Below are positions 1 through 13,164 of a DNA stretch of 64,000 nucleotides, piece after piece. Position 1 is the stretch's first letter. Each line of letters opens with the position of its first letter. A program made the translations under genes and the position numbers. The stretch lies in assembly GCA_022496805.1 (NCBI GenBank), contig CM040093.1, forward strand, positions 11,870,713-11,934,712, written 5' to 3'. Source of the stretch: Pohlia nutans (lineage: Eukaryota > Streptophyta > Bryopsida > Bryales > Mniaceae). The notes under the pieces were generated by a model. That model was not told the DNA's origin. It made no database searches and worked only from the letters and a program-made list of their open reading frames with translations.

Positions 1-19
1 TAGTTTTTGTTTGTGACAG

Positions 20-2054
20 GCGTGGGAGGTTACTCGTATCTATATGAGCCGCTATGGTGGGCGGGCATGATTACAAGTAAGGAATTTTGACTTTGTTAAC
101 CCTTAATCGTCCATGTTTTTTTTTAACAGTTTTGAGTAGATCCTATTTGGACTTCCTCTTGTTCGAATTTATTTGTTTATTGACCAACACATGCAATAAT
201 AATCTTCACTAGTTCTAGTGATATAAAATTTGGTCCCATCTGAATTATATTTTTGACAATATGATCAATTGAATTTGCCATTTTAAAACTGGTCCTTTAC
301 GGGTTAAGTTGTGGTTTTGATGTCAAAGGATTTATTTGGTATCTGACCGGGGAAGAGTGGATTGGCAGTGATTGTGGGAGAAGTGGCAAATTTCACTGCC
401 TATGCGTTTGCTCCGGCGGTTTTAGTCACTCCCTTGGGTGCACTGAGCATCATAGTCAGGTTTGTATACTCTGATCATCCATGATTTTAGGTTTTGTTCC
501 AAGGAAAAATGGATTCGTCATGATTTGAGTATGTTGTTGGAGTGCAGTGCGGCTCTGGCTCACATTGTTCTCAAGGAGCGGTTGCATTTGCTGGGGATAC
601 TGGGTTGCGTGCTTTGTATAGTTGGCTCCACCACTATTGTGCTACATGCACCTCAAGAACGCACCATAGAGTCAGTGAAGGATGTCTGGCTGCTTGCCAC
701 TGAACCTGGTAAGTAAAACTCAGAAGAAGAAACAAGTTACACGCAATGCAAGGATTTTAGTATGATGAATTTTTGTATTTGTTCGCTTATTGAGGATTGG
801 GATGGATTTTGGGGCAGCGTTTTTAATGTATGCAAGTTTCGTGGTTGCGCTGGTGCTGCTTCTCATTTTCCACTACGCGCCACAATTTGGGCACTCACAT
901 GTCATGGTCTACATCGCCATCTGCTCATTAATGGGCTCTTTATCTGTACTGTTCTCATCCCTGATATTTCATACATCTGCTTCAGTTTTCTAGATACGGA
1001 AAGTTTGATGAACGAGCTCAATGAGTGGAGCTTGTTTTTGCACAAAGGCTTTGTCATATAGAGCTTGCTCTAATGAGTAGCGTATCCGATTTGTCCAGGT
1101 CATGAGTGTGAAAGCACTGGGCATTGCAATGAAGCTGACGTTGCAAGGACAAAATCAGTTAGTCTATCCCCAGACATCGGTGTTTGCAATGGTGGTTCTT
1201 ATTTGCGTACTGACGCAAATGAATTACCTGAATAAGGTATAAGCTCTGATGTTTGAACCAGTACTGAATGGTCAGTTAATACTGAATGGTCAGTTATAGA
1301 AGGTTCTTGAGATCCGTATGTTATTTGTCTCGTTTTTGGATTATGAAAGTAGACACTGACATGTGCAGGCCCTAGATACATTCAATACAGCAATTGTTTC
1401 TCCTATATACTACGTGATGTTCACTTCATTGACCATCCTGGCGAGCGCTATCATGTTCAAGGTGTGTACTGCACAATCCTGTGACTTTTCTATCGTCTTG
1501 TTGTAATGTACAATTGGGATATCGAATCAGGACACACAATCCAAACGTACACTGACAAGTGAGCATTGGTTGGTTCAGGACTGGGACCAGCAAACCCACC
1601 CCCAAATCATAACAGAGCTTTGTGGCTTTATCACTATTTTGGCTGGCACGTTTTTGCTCCATGCAACTAAGGACATTGGTGACACAACCGCTGGATTAAG
1701 TTCGTATACCACACCTGGCAAACACATTCATCATACAGTAACTCAATCTTCGGGAATATGCACTTAATAGGTTTTTGACGTTGAACCCTCGAGGTTTGAT
1801 AATAGTTGTGTGCTTTTTGTTTTTGAGTGAAGTTTGTGACCTTTTGTTGTTGATCACTCATTTAGCATGCAGATTGGTTGACTGGAACTTATTATTATAT
1901 GTGGAACGCTGTGTGTGTAGGTACATACTGGGGGCCAGCTGGAAGCATGTCGAATCGCCTGTCTATGGGCGGGGCCAACCCTAAGCAACGTCCGGAGGAT
2001 ATTGAAAGCGCAGAGATTCCTCTACGGCGGCAGGATTCATTTCGATCACCTTGA
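20..2054 (+). CDS. NIPA-like magnesium transporter, 5'-truncated by the window
   Basis: Membrane Mg2+ transporter of the NIPA family, with known plant members in plasma or endosomal membranes. Eight exons can be read: 20-76, 369-459, 548-708, 818-945, 1099-1236, 1369-1461, 1579-1699 and 1921-2054. All have GT/AG borders and consistent phases, giving 306 residues and a TGA stop; the N-terminus lies before base 1. Diagnostic stretches are [56 protein letters not shown] and [16 protein letters not shown], all near-invariant in plant NIPAs. Several hydrophobic helices are evident. The C-terminal tail [13 protein letters not shown] also matches plant members. The track is unbroken, so this looks functional. 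Identification rests on remembered family motifs; which paralogue it is cannot be said. Confidence 0.93.
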
Positions 2055-2973
2055 TTTCAATAACTATTTTCATCGAACTTGGTGTATGAGTTGCCAATTC
2101 AATGAAACTGAGATAAATAGCTTGGATTAGGCTCATTGCTAGCAATTCTTTAGATTTTCTTTTTTTCGTGTTTTTGGTCCTTCACTACATCTTATACAAC
2201 AGGTGGAAGGAGCAGTTCGGAGCTTTCACAGTTGAGTTATTCACGAGTCACTCTGATAGGCTGGTCTGTTTCACCATTTCTCTTTTTCGATTAGTGAAGA
2301 ATCTCTGTAACTTGATGAGCATCAATTCTGTAGATAGCAAGTCAACTCCTTGACTTGTGATTTGACCTTGAATCTGCAGTGGCAAGTTTAGGTTTTCGTT
2401 GCTACCTTCATAGACACCTACTGCAGTGGAGGAGCTGCACCTACTTCCGATGCCAAATTGGGTGGAGGTGAGTAAAGTAGCACTACGCCATGAACTGTGA
2501 AATACCAGCTGGTGTTTGTATTTTGGAACTATATCCTGTGCTGCATTACGTGTTTCTGCTTCAACCAAAATAAGACAGTGGTTCACTGAAAGCATACCGT
2601 ACTTACGTCCTTGCAAGAGCTTTTTCACACTGATACTGAAAGCTTTTTCTCTCTTTTACAGATAGCTCCATCCCTTGACTGAATCTGGTGTTTTTTCCTA
2701 AATGTTCTTCAACTCTTCTTTGTAACTGTGCTTTAAAAATGAAGGCCCTTTTTTGGTCCTGTCAGTGAAACTCCGCAACTACCACGAGCCCCTTTAATTC
2801 TTTTCCCCGGACCCCACATGGGCAACATGTTACCAGCTTCCAGACACTCACAAAATTGTGATGGAAGACCTGAGTGGTGGGCCCACTTTACCAATTGTTG
2901 GTCCGATCCAAACTTCACAAATCTCAATCAATAGGATTGCTCAAATTTTGGCACATCAGGCTGAGGAGCTTTA
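2055..2973. other. 3' flank of the NIPA-like gene
   Basis: The first several hundred bases are probably 3' UTR of the preceding gene. No polyadenylation signal is clear enough to fix the end. No convincing coding sequence or repeat was recognised before the transposon boundary at 2,974. Confidence 0.4.
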
Positions 2974-3839
2974 GGGGCGGTTTACACTATGGACCATGAA
3001 GTCGGACCATGGAAGATGGCTATTTTCCATGGTCTGACTTTATGGGACGACTTCCATGGTCCGAGTTATTAAAAAATCAATTTACAAGGTTTATGGGCCC
3101 TTCACTAGGTGTAAACCGAATGTGGACCAAGAGGAATGACCATGTACCGAAAAGTGGATGTGCTGATTTTTTTAGTATATGTTCAAAAATGGTAGTTTTA
3201 GAAAAGAAATTAACCCCTAAACGTCCCAGCGTTCAGAAATTGGATCACGAACAAATTCAAAGCCTTGTAACTTTCTCATACAATCTCGGATGACTTTCAT
3301 CCAAGTCATCTTTGCAAGCCTATTAGGTTCTCTACCAATTAAAGTAAATCTCTTGTGATGAAGAGATATTGAAAATATTGAAGAGGCCTCCAAATGCAAG
3401 TAAGTCAAATTTGTTGGATAGATTTTATGCTTGCAATGGACTTCTCATGTACACCTCATGTACATCTGAGCCATGCTAATATCTATTTTTAAGGCTAGCA
3501 TCTACTTTTGTTCAAAGGGTCGGTACGTTTAGGGGTTAATCTTTTGTCTTCTTTTGAAATTGTTCATTAAAAAAATATTATAACGGCATTTCTCTGCCAT
3601 GGGCCCTTTCTTTTTCTACCAGACCACCTCTTTTGCCTCTCTCAACGGAAAAGCCATTGGACCATGTCAGTGGATAATGTAGGCCTTAAATATTGCTTTT
3701 TTGGGATTTCAAATTCCGTGGCCACTCTGACATTTTTTCCTTGGTGTAAACCGCAATGCTCCCGGGACGAGTTCAACATCCAATCACAACTTTTAGAGGG
3801 CCGTGGGACGAGTTCATAGTCCATGGTGTAAACAGGCCC
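2974..3839. mobile_element. PIF/Harbinger-like non-autonomous element, TSD TTA
   Basis: The ends are inverted copies: GGGGCGGTTTACACTATGG at the left and the complement of GGGCCTGTTTACACCATGG at the right. The trinucleotide TTA flanks both sides (2971-2973 and 3840-3842). A 3-bp TTA/TAA duplication with ends beginning GGG and a GTTT core is the PIF/Harbinger (Tourist) signature. No transposase can be read, and the interior is interrupted by a second element at 3,210-3,539. Confidence 0.75.
3210..3539. mobile_element. TTAA-flanked MITE nested in the Harbinger-like element
   Basis: The left end reads TTAACCCCTAAACGTCCC and the right end ACGTTTAGGGGTTAA, so the termini are inverted copies with TTAA at both extremes. 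The interior shows a diverged resemblance to the family at 18,912-19,479 and 54,197-55,174. No coding capacity is visible. See the findings for the piggyBac-like interpretation. Confidence 0.65.
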
Positions 3840-5254
3840 TTACAGTAAGGTCTGACTTTAACTTCTTCTCACCATATGTGATGGTCTACGTGGCACAAAT
3901 GTGGCGCCAAAACTTTGAATAGGTCCAAAGAAATTAGGCCGAGGTTTTTCTTGACCCAAGTTCACAACTTGAACCCTCACCATTGAATCTCACAAATCTC
4001 CACCACATGTACAATCATTGATCCAATCACTTGTCAATTTGGTTTAGGCCAACAATCATGTTTGACCCTAATGTAGAGTAGGCATTACTATTATGAGGTA
4101 AAAAAAAATGAAAAAAAGTTGTGAATCTTGAACATATTTTAAAAAGGATCCTTAAAATCATGGGTTGGTTTTGTTTCTTCAACTGCTATACATTTACTCA
4201 ATTTCAAATCTATTTTCAACATATATATAGGAATAAGGAAATTATCTTACACTAAGTTAAATAAAATGATTTTCTCTTGTTGATCATTTTGTGAGTAGAT
4301 AATTTTGGGGTAGTATTCAAAACAATCAATGAGACAAGTCTATTTGCAAAAAGTGCTTAGACTACATGGGTATTTATATCATTTCTTCATCTCTTGCTAA
4401 AATTCTTGTTCTGTGACCTCGAAGACAAAGTGTAAAGTCCTAGAAGACTAATTTTCAACTTTTAATTAATTATATTGCTACTTTTTACTGTTTTTTTAAA
4501 TATGGCCAAAATGTCTTGTTGTTTGGACAAATGTAAACTCGAACGTAGTTTATAATTCTATAACCAAAAAATGATTTCATCAATTAGTGAGATTAGTTTT
4601 CAACTAGTAGACTTCTTGTAGAAACTTGAAAACCTCATTGCCAAAATTCGCGTTTCAACACTCCCTAGAGTATAGTTATATTTGTTGTGATACTTTTACA
4701 ATGAGGAAAATTCACGCTTCTGACTTGGTGACTCTTTTTTTTGGGGATTCCAAATCAAGATTCTAAGCCCTAAAATTTCATTTAAAAGTGTTAATTTCCT
4801 CGTACTAGAAACTTGAAATTCTATTGACAAAAGTGCATTTATTTGCCCTAGGGTGTAGTTTTGTTGATAAAGAGACTTTTACAATGGGCAAATAATCACG
4901 CTTTTAACCTTGCAACTCTTTTGCAACACTTTCTTTTATTTCATATAAAAAATTTCAATCCGAAAATCTTGTTCAAAATACTTAGCTCTCATAGAAACTT
5001 TCATAATCCCATACAACCCCCTCCTCAATCTTCTCACTCTCACACCCCTAATGTATAGTTTTATTCACAAAGAGACTCTTACAATTATAGGCAAAAACTA
5101 ATCATACTTTTAACCTTGCAACTTCTTTTATTTTTTTTCAAATAATTTTTTTCTAGCCGGAAATCTTGATTCAAAATACTAAAACCCTCATAGAAACTCG
5201 AAATTCCATGCATTATCTAAACTACATTCTTTTCAATGCTCTCGTTTTCAGGCC
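3840..5254. other. AT-rich spacer, nothing recognised
   Basis: AT-rich sequence without a credible exon. Loosely repeated phrases near 4,850-5,220 (for example 'taaccttgcaactc') suggest decayed duplications. Nothing further can be supported. Confidence 0.4.
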
Positions 5255-6640
5255 GTCTAAGAACCAGGTCACACTATGGCCATCCAAGTCGAGATGTCGT
5301 GGGAGTTCATGGCCAAAGGATGTTTAGAGTCCAAAGGTTTGGGCTTGAAATATATAATAAAATAATGAAAATTAGAGCCAACAGCCGTTCATAGTGTAAA
5401 GCTTCTAAACGCTATGAACTCCCATAGACTCTCGATTTGTACGACTATAGTGTGAAGCCCCCATAGAACAACTCCAAAGTCCAAGCCTTTGGCCAAAATT
5501 GTGTGAAGCCCCGTTTTGGAAGTTCAAAGGCCAAACCTTCATCCTCTCGACATGGACGTTTATAGTGTGAAGCCCCAAAGGCCAAATCCAAAGTCCAAAC
5601 CTTCGATGGCCAAACCTTTGATAAAATACAAAATCCCATTAGTTCATCTAAAGAATTCGTTGGCGTCTCGACCTAGTTTAGGTTTCTATTATTGTCCGAC
5701 TAAACTACTATGGTTGAGAGTTCCTCACCTTAGAGTCAAAATAGTCAAAAGTGCCAGTTGCCATGTAGGCATTTTGGAAGGCGATGGCCTTTGAACTTTT
5801 TCCTCTAATGTAAAGGGCTAAGATGCCAAAGGCGACAACCTTTGGGCCTTATTGCAATATGATTGGTGGAATTCTACGGCCTCTCAACCTTCGGCTGTGG
5901 AATCCCACCAATTATATTGTAAGAAAGCCCAAAGGTCGTCGCCTTTGGCCTCTCGACTCTTTACACTAAAAGCAAAAGTCCAAAGGCCGTCCAAAATGCC
6001 TATATGGCAATACTATTTTACCATCTGGTTCCAAGGTGACACGATCTCTCGTTGAATTCTTTTCATAAACTAATGGGATTTTTTAATATTATCAAAGTTG
6101 GACTTTGAATGTGGCCTTTGGAGCTTCATACCTTGGCCGTTTAAGTCGAGAGGCCAAAGACTTGGCATTTGAACTTCTAAAATGGAGTTTCACACTATTT
6201 AGGCCACATGTTTGGACTTTGGACTTGGCCTTTGGAGGCTTTAGACTATGGCCGTCCAAATCGAGAGACTGTGGGAGTTCATAGCTACAAGTTTGGACTT
6301 TGGGCTTGGTCTTTGGTGGCTTACAACATGGCTAGCCGAAGGCTCCAATTTCTATATTTTATTACCTATTTTCAGCCCGTTCCTTACAAAGTTCGGTAAC
6401 AAACTTCCACGGCCTCTCGACTTGGATGGCTATAGTATGAAGCGGCCCTAAGTCGAGAGGCCGTGGGAGTTCATGGTCAATTTATGTTGAGAGTTCAAAG
6501 GCTTGGGCTTAAAATATATAATAAATAAAATAAAAATTGAAGCCTTCGACTGGCCATGGTGTAAAACCTCAAAAGCCAAGTACAAAGTCTAAGCCTTTGG
6601 TCTCTCGACTTGGACTGCCATAGTGTGAAGCCTCCATCAC
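5255..6640. mobile_element. Cluster of related Harbinger-like MITE copies
   Basis: Many forward and inverted copies occur of phrases such as CACACTATGGCC, GTCGAGAGGCCGTGG and TATAGTGTGAAGC. They match the ends and interior of the cleaner element at 50,179-50,540. One sub-element spans about 5,260-5,466. A long imperfect palindrome lies at about 5,829-5,951 around 'ggtggaattctacggcctc'. The copies are nested or tandem, so individual boundaries and target duplications could not all be resolved. Short ORFs here are repeat translations, not genes. Confidence 0.6.
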
Positions 6641-7064
6641 ACCCCAAGTGTACAATGTACTTGAAAAAACAAAAAAACCCCAATTGTATATATATATTAA
6701 AAATAAAATAAAATAAAAATAAAAACCCAGAAAGGAACAACGACTCTATCATTAGAAAAAAGAAGGATGAGCTTGTTGTTGTTTCCATTTGAAATAGTGC
6801 CAATCATGTGCACAACTGCACCGTATGACACTGACAGATGCACAACACTATTTCAAACTTTTTCCTCATTTCGCTCCCAGTCTCTCCCGATTCAAGCATT
6901 TCTCACGCTCATCAATCTCCCCCTTTGTTTTTTCTATTGATTTCGCTGCCTCGTTTGAAGCTCCTCTCTGCTTCAAACGATGGAGGACGACCTGAAATGC
7001 AGTATTGCTTGAAAAACTCTGTTTGATTAGTCCACAGCCTCCACTCTGTTGCAAAGCCGATTTA

Positions 7065-7456
7065 AGCTTTGAGCCCCTGGCGATGGCGAGGGAGCTTTTT
7101 GATTAGGTTGTTAGTTTCAAGACGAGGAGGTTTTGAAAGCCGTGTTTGATTAGTCCACCGGCATTTGTTAGAGAGGCGATTTGAGCTTGGCGATGGAGCG
7201 GCGAGAGCTTTAGGTTGTTAGTTTCAAGAGGAGGAGGTTTATGTTGAGGTGTTGAGGTTTTTGATTAGGTTATTAGTTTCAAGAGGAGGAGGTTTTGAAA
7301 GCTGTGTTTGATTTGTGGACGGGCATTTGTTAGAGAGGCGATTTGAGCTTGGAGCTTCTGGCGATGGCGGAGGAGCGGCGCGAGCTTTTTGATTGATTAG
7401 GTTGTTATTAGTTTTAAGAGGAGGACTTTTTGTTGAGGTTTTGGAGGTTTGAGGCG
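7065..7456 (+). promoter_or_regulatory. Tandemly duplicated leader with three tiny uORFs
   Basis: Immediately upstream of the TORTIFOLIA1-like start, a unit containing 'ttagtttcaagaggaggagg' and 'gcatttgttagagaggcgat' is repeated about three times. Each copy brings a short ORF with a similar start context: 7083-7106 (MARELFD), 7193-7213 (MERREL) and 7364-7396 (MAEERRELFD). The main ATG at 7457 sits in a comparable 'gcgatggc' context. If transcribed, these would be upstream ORFs that could dampen translation of the main frame. The repeats and ATGs are seen directly; the regulatory role is inferred. Confidence 0.5.
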
Positions 7457-10400
7457 ATGGCGATGGCGGGAGCGGCGTCTCGCGGCGGGAGGAGGGGGAC
7501 GGCCGCGACGCCAGGGAAAGCCGTGATGTTAATCGAGCTGAAGCATCGCATTCTGGCGATGCTGCACAAGCTTTCCGACCGGGACACTCAACAACTCGCC
7601 GTGGAGGAGCTCGAACGAACCGCGCAGGATTTATCTTCTGAAGGGATCGCGCTATTCCTCGCCTGTTTGTACGACACCGACCCGCAGCAGAAGAGCGTGG
7701 TGCGGCGCGAGAGCATTCGCCTTGTAGGAACACTCGCCACCATACACGGCGACTCCCTGGCTTGCCACTTACCAAAAATGGTCGGGAATATCGTCAAGCG
7801 CCTCAAGGATCCGGACTCCAACATTCGCGATGCGTGTGTAGAGACCATGGGAATTTTGGCGTCGCAAATCGGCGGAGCTGACGCTGGCTCCGCTGCCGCC
7901 GTGTTCGTGAAGCCTCTGCTGGAGGCGCTCGCGGAGCAGCACCGCGCCTTGCAGACTGGAGCTGCCATGAGCCTTGCGCGCGTTATCGAGTGTATCAAGG
8001 ACCCGCACCCTCCTACTTTGCAACGCCTCAGTCCCAGAGTTGTGAAAATGCTCGCCAGCCCTAACTTTCTCGCCAAGGCGTCGCTTCTCAACGCCGTTGG
8101 CGTTATGGTCCAGGTAGTTTACTTACCAGCCTCTCTACTGACCTATGAAGTTTTATGGCATTTCGGTGTGGTATGCATTTTTTTGGTTTTCGCTAATTTT
8201 CATCTCATTGAACACCTTTTTTCTCATCGGATTTCCAGTATAGTTCAGCTTGAACGACCTGTCTTTGAGAAGGCATCAGAATGGGATTTTATGGTGAGCT
8301 TGTTGTAGTTACACATAGTTGCTGTTTGATTAAGTCAACTTTCTACTCTATTCTTGCATGTTTCAGTTTTTGAGAGGTGACTCTGTAGCTTGTGACTGGT
8401 TTGCTTATTACTGAAGGCTTGGCCTCTTCACTACACTATGAAGTTTTACATGCGTTGAATAAGAATCGCTGCATTTTAATGTGGTATAATTTTTATTTAT
8501 TTTTCTTTCTGCGTTTTTTTCACCTCATTGATCGGATTTCCTAAATTTGACGTGAATGACCTAGCTTTGAGAAGTCATCAGGATTGGGATTTTGTGTTGT
8601 AATCACACACATAGTTGTTTTTGTTTGCTTCGTGCTGAGTCAACTTTCTACTCTAGTCTTGGATGTTCCAGTTTTGAGAGCTGACTGTTTAGTTTGTTAC
8701 GGGGTTATTTATTACTGAAGACTTTGCAAGTACGTCATGATATATCTGTTAAACTCCGATATGCCTCATACTATTCTCGCCATCATTTCGGCAGATCATC
8801 AGCTAGTTTCCCCCAACGTTCCAGCTCTTGATATTGACAGTGGTGCAGGTTCCTGGAGTTGTTTCCTCGTCTCAACTACCCATTCTGCTTGGCGCTGTAC
8901 AAGAGGAGCTCGATAATACTGAGTGGGCAGTGCGGAAAGCAGCGGCTGATACCATGTCTTGTATGGCCACGGCAGCTGGTGACGCCCTGGGATCCTACAG
9001 GGGAGGTGCTCTCGTTGCTTTAGAGAACGTCCGATTCGACAAGGTGAGTTTGTTGTACCCCTGATTTTCGAGTTTTTTAAAGTCCTCTTCTAGTTCTCAT
9101 TGCATGTATTAGCGTCCTGATCAGGGTTGTCGTCCTGATCAGCTTGTCTAATTTTACTGTACAAAAAGAGATGATTTAAGTTTTGTGATTGGTGCTCTGA
9201 CAATGGCAGAATTTCACTTAGCAGTAGCCAGTGAGGGTTTGAACCGATGTCTTTCATGTTGAAGTGATTTTCAATTCCACACCGTTACTAGACTTTTTGG
9301 TTATTATCTAAATCTTTCTCAGAAGTTATTAGAAGTAATGATTTTTTGTAGAATGGAATGTGACCAGGCTATACGGAGGCGCTGCTAATTTGTGTTCTTT
9401 TTATGCGTTCAGGTGAAGCCTGTTCGTGATTCTGTTGGTGAAGCATTGCAGCTATGGAAGGCTATCTATGACCCAAATGCACCTCAGAGTTAGTGCCAGT
9501 TTTCATTCTGTTTTGTGGTATTATTTTTAGGTTCCCGCTATTTATAATGATACACGACTCTAGACTCTTTACATTGGATGTTGTGGTGTAGCTATGGAAT
9601 ATGTGCAACTTTTGAAGGATCTATCATTGTCCATGCTTGTAAAAAAGATAGGCAACTAATATCTCATTAAACTGACAGATGAACTGCATTTTTGGGATGG
9701 TGCTATGCCGCAGGTGGTACACCTTCAGGAAGCCATGATTCAGCCTCCCCGCGTTGTCTTGAAGGAGACAGTACTCCTACTTCCTTGACAGATCGTAAAA
9801 ACAGTTCGTTGATGAAGTCTGGGGGTTCTGTAACTTCTTCATTATCTGATTCAAGTGGAAAACCCAAGTCTCTGACTGAGAGACGTGCAAATATGTTGAA
9901 AAAAAGAACACCCTCCCTAAGCGACAGAAAGACTAATCCTGATTTTTTTCGGAAGCTGGAAGGTGTGAGAGACTCAGCCGATTGGCAAATAGAAGTTGCT
10001 GTTCCACGTGATCCACCACAGGAAGAAAGTCCAAGACCTGGGGTTGCAAGTAGTGAGCGCCTTGTTTATCACGGAACCCGCACTGAAGCATTTCCAGGAT
10101 CTGCTGCGGGTGGAATGTTGATATCTGAGGAGAGTAATGGCACGGGTCTTCATTATGATGAGGAAGAAGGTGAGCAACTCGATCAGCCAGCAGAAAATGG
10201 GGAGATAGCGCATAGAAATGGTCATCAGCATAACTCTTCGTGGGATGCCAACATCTCTTCTCTGGGCGGGAATGATAAAGCAGCTGCAGACATGGCATCT
10301 GTACACCGTCACTTTCATAGCTTGGAACGCCAGCAGCTTTCGATGATGGAGATGCTCCAGGTCAATTTCTAAGGTCCTCTGTGATGCAGCTGTTTAGTTG

Positions 10401-12028
10401 ATTAGTTCATGATGTAGCTTGATATGTCAGATACATCTTTGGATAACAATGATTAATTTGCAAGTAAATTTATTGGGATATAGGTTGATAGCCGTTGGGA
10501 TTGGTACCTGTGAAATTCTCAACCTCACAACTTAGTGTCTCTGTATTGGCAATTGGGGTGAGCAGGATTCTATGGCGCGTGTGCATGAGAGCATGCAAGA
10601 TTTAGAAGGGCGGGTTTCAAGGCTGGAGCAGATTGTGGAGAATATGGCTCACAGTACTTCTGGTAATATGGAAGGGAGGGCTTCGGTTGGTGAGTCGCCT
10701 CGATTTCAAGGTGGTCATTCACATGGAAAATACCATTCTGGTAATGGATATCAAAGCTTCAAGACTGGGAAAGTGACCGAGGATAACGCAGCACCATCAA
10801 GTGCAAGAAGTCAGGACTCCATGGAGAAGAGGATAGAGTCAACATCTGAAGATTTAGACGAATTTAGCTTTGGCGCCGGTCATCAGATGCCAGCAGCCGA
10901 AGCTTTGAGGCGGCCCAATGTGCTTGGGGCAAGTCCATTGCAGAAAGGCAGCAGCAGAGATGATGTAGAGCTCGAGCATTTGGGAACCCGGAGAGTTTGC
11001 GACCGAAGTGCAGGTCTCCTTCCACAAGGGGAAGGTCCATCTGCTCGAAGTGTTTGGCACGCATCCAAAGATGAAGCTATAGCGGCCATTCGTGGTGCTG
11101 CTATCCCGAGTAGGCCTCACTTACATCGGAAGCACTCCGGTCGGGATTTCAACACAGATCAGAAGCCTAATAGAGTGGTCGGCGGACCCTTCTGGATGCT
11201 GTGGAGCCGAGCTATGGAGAGTGTCCGCTCGGGTGACCTCAATGGTGCTTACGTTGAGATTCTTGGGAGCAGTGATGAGCTCTTATTGGTGCGCTTGATG
11301 GGCCGCACTGGCCCTGTCTTGGAACAACTCAGTACTGCCACTGTGTCTCAGCTTATGGGCAGCATTAAACAATTTCTTCAGCAGCAGAGCTTCTTGGATT
11401 GCATAATTCCTTGGATTCAGCAGGTACCCATCTCTTTCTGCCAGAAGACCATATCCCCATAGTGGTTTCATGCTTCACGTCGACTGAAGAAATAATCAAT
11501 GAAAATAAGCGTACACTTTCACAGGAGCTTTGTACGTTGTGCTTTCGTAATATGATTAGTTTTTGCTTACATCTTTTCTACTTGGCTATTTGAAAATTAA
11601 AACTTAAGAAATCCATAGCATCATTTGGCTATTTATAATTTCAGTAACGATAAATTTGTAGCTTTTCATAGAAATCTGACTACATACACTAACCGCAATT
11701 ACATGAGATTGTGTCTACTCCTAAAGTACCTTTGAATCATACCCAAGCTTGTTTTCCAACACACCCTATGCAGAGGTATTTCACCTATTGCGTCTTGTTT
11801 TGCTGATAAAGCTGGTAACGATCTGTACAGGTGTCAGATCTTGTCTCAACTAGTGGCCCTGATGCACTTGGACTGATGGGAGAAACGAGGAAGGACCTCG
11901 TCTTCGCTCTGCAAGAGGCCACGAGTGTGGAGTATGCACAGAGCTGGATGGGTGCCAAAATTGCAGAGCTGGCAGAGCTGCTGGGGAATGCGTGGTCATC
12001 AAGTGGAAGCAGCACTGTAGACAGGTGA
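7457..12028 (+). CDS. TORTIFOLIA1/SPIRAL2-like microtubule-associated protein
   Basis: Plant microtubule-binding HEAT-repeat protein; family members act on cortical microtubule dynamics and the direction of cell growth. Exons: 7457-8113, 8849-9043, 9413-9488, 9714-10360, 10566-11423 and 11831-12028. Phases join to an 876-residue protein ending TGA. Residues 1-310 are HEAT/TOG-like helical repeats (LAVEELERTAQDL, LVGTLATIHGD, DSNIRDACVETMGIL, EWAVRKAAADTMS). About 310-525 is Ser/Thr/Pro-rich linker. A coiled coil lies near 526-555 (ESMQDLEGRVSRLEQIVENM). The conserved C-terminal module starts near 739 (WSRAMESVRSGDLNGAYVEI, RTGPVLEQLS, CIIPWIQQ). Start chosen because the HEAT region begins soon after and the upstream ATGs open only tiny frames. 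The gene appears intact. Confidence 0.93.
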
Positions 12029-13160
12029 TGTAAACTGCAACTTGCAGGCCAGTAAGTTAGTCTCGTAGTCTCTTGATTGGGCTCAGAATTACGCATGTCA
12101 GAGCATCACTGACTGTAATGGTCGAAATGAAGTGTTGTCATTCCACAACTGTATTTTCGAAACAGGGCAGACTAAAGTTTTTTGGCCATTAGTTCGTTTA
12201 GTATTTGGCTTTCCAATCTCGCGGCATGTACGGTTCTTTTCCAGATCAGCAGCCTTTGAACTTATATGCAACAATTGCTTTTAATTGTTTTTTCATGTGG
12301 AGCAAAAGTCGGTGATATAGACTGGAGATGGTATAACGTAGATCTTGAGATTAGTACCAGTAGTTTCTGTAGCATTCAAAATCAGTTTACATGGAAATGA
12401 CCAATTTTTTTTTGGAGATTTGGATACAAATGGGAGTTTATACGTTTGTATCATTGCAACTTCTGATAAATGATCCGCCAAGCAGAGCATGTAGCGACGG
12501 AAATGGCCACTTTTAGTTGATTATGATTGTCAATTTGTGTCAAAACAGATTAACCACAATAGAGTTAACCGAAAAGAAGCTCCCAAAGAGGAAACTCAGC
12601 TCAAACTCATGTTAGACTTGTTTTGAGTTGAAGAAAGCTCCAAAACTGAGACTAAGCCGAGTTTCTAAATTCTCTAAAACAAGCACCTGACAGTATCTTA
12701 GCTGCGGGACCCTCAGTTGCGAACACGTTCCCCCAACCCTCAGTTGCTATTCAATTCGAGACCAAGTTACTATACACTGAGAATATGTGACAGTGGATCT
12801 TATTTTTAGTGACAAGACTCTTGTTTGACTCTTGTTGCAACCTCTTTTGTTTTCGGTTAACTCAAATATCAAAAACTTTAAGCTCAGCAAAGTTTTGCAT
12901 GATTGTTCAGTAGACGTTGAATTTTTTCCTGCTCTTTATTCAATTGATAATTTGGTTCTTATACGATATGGGTATGCTGTACATTCTTCTCATTACGGAC
13001 CTCTTATAGACACCTTGGGCTAAGCCGTGAATGCTTTCCAATATTCTCTTTTCATCATACAAATTTTTATTTTTTTGAAAGATGAAACTTCAAAAATAAT
13101 TGGCATTTTTTTTTGGCATTTCATGAAGGATTGGTCCTACTACATTGGTCATGGGTTCAA
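12029..13160. other. 3' flank and spacer
   Basis: Probable 3' UTR of the preceding gene followed by AT-rich sequence. No convincing exon, RNA gene or repeat boundary was recognised. Confidence 0.4.
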
Positions 13161-13164
13161 GTTT

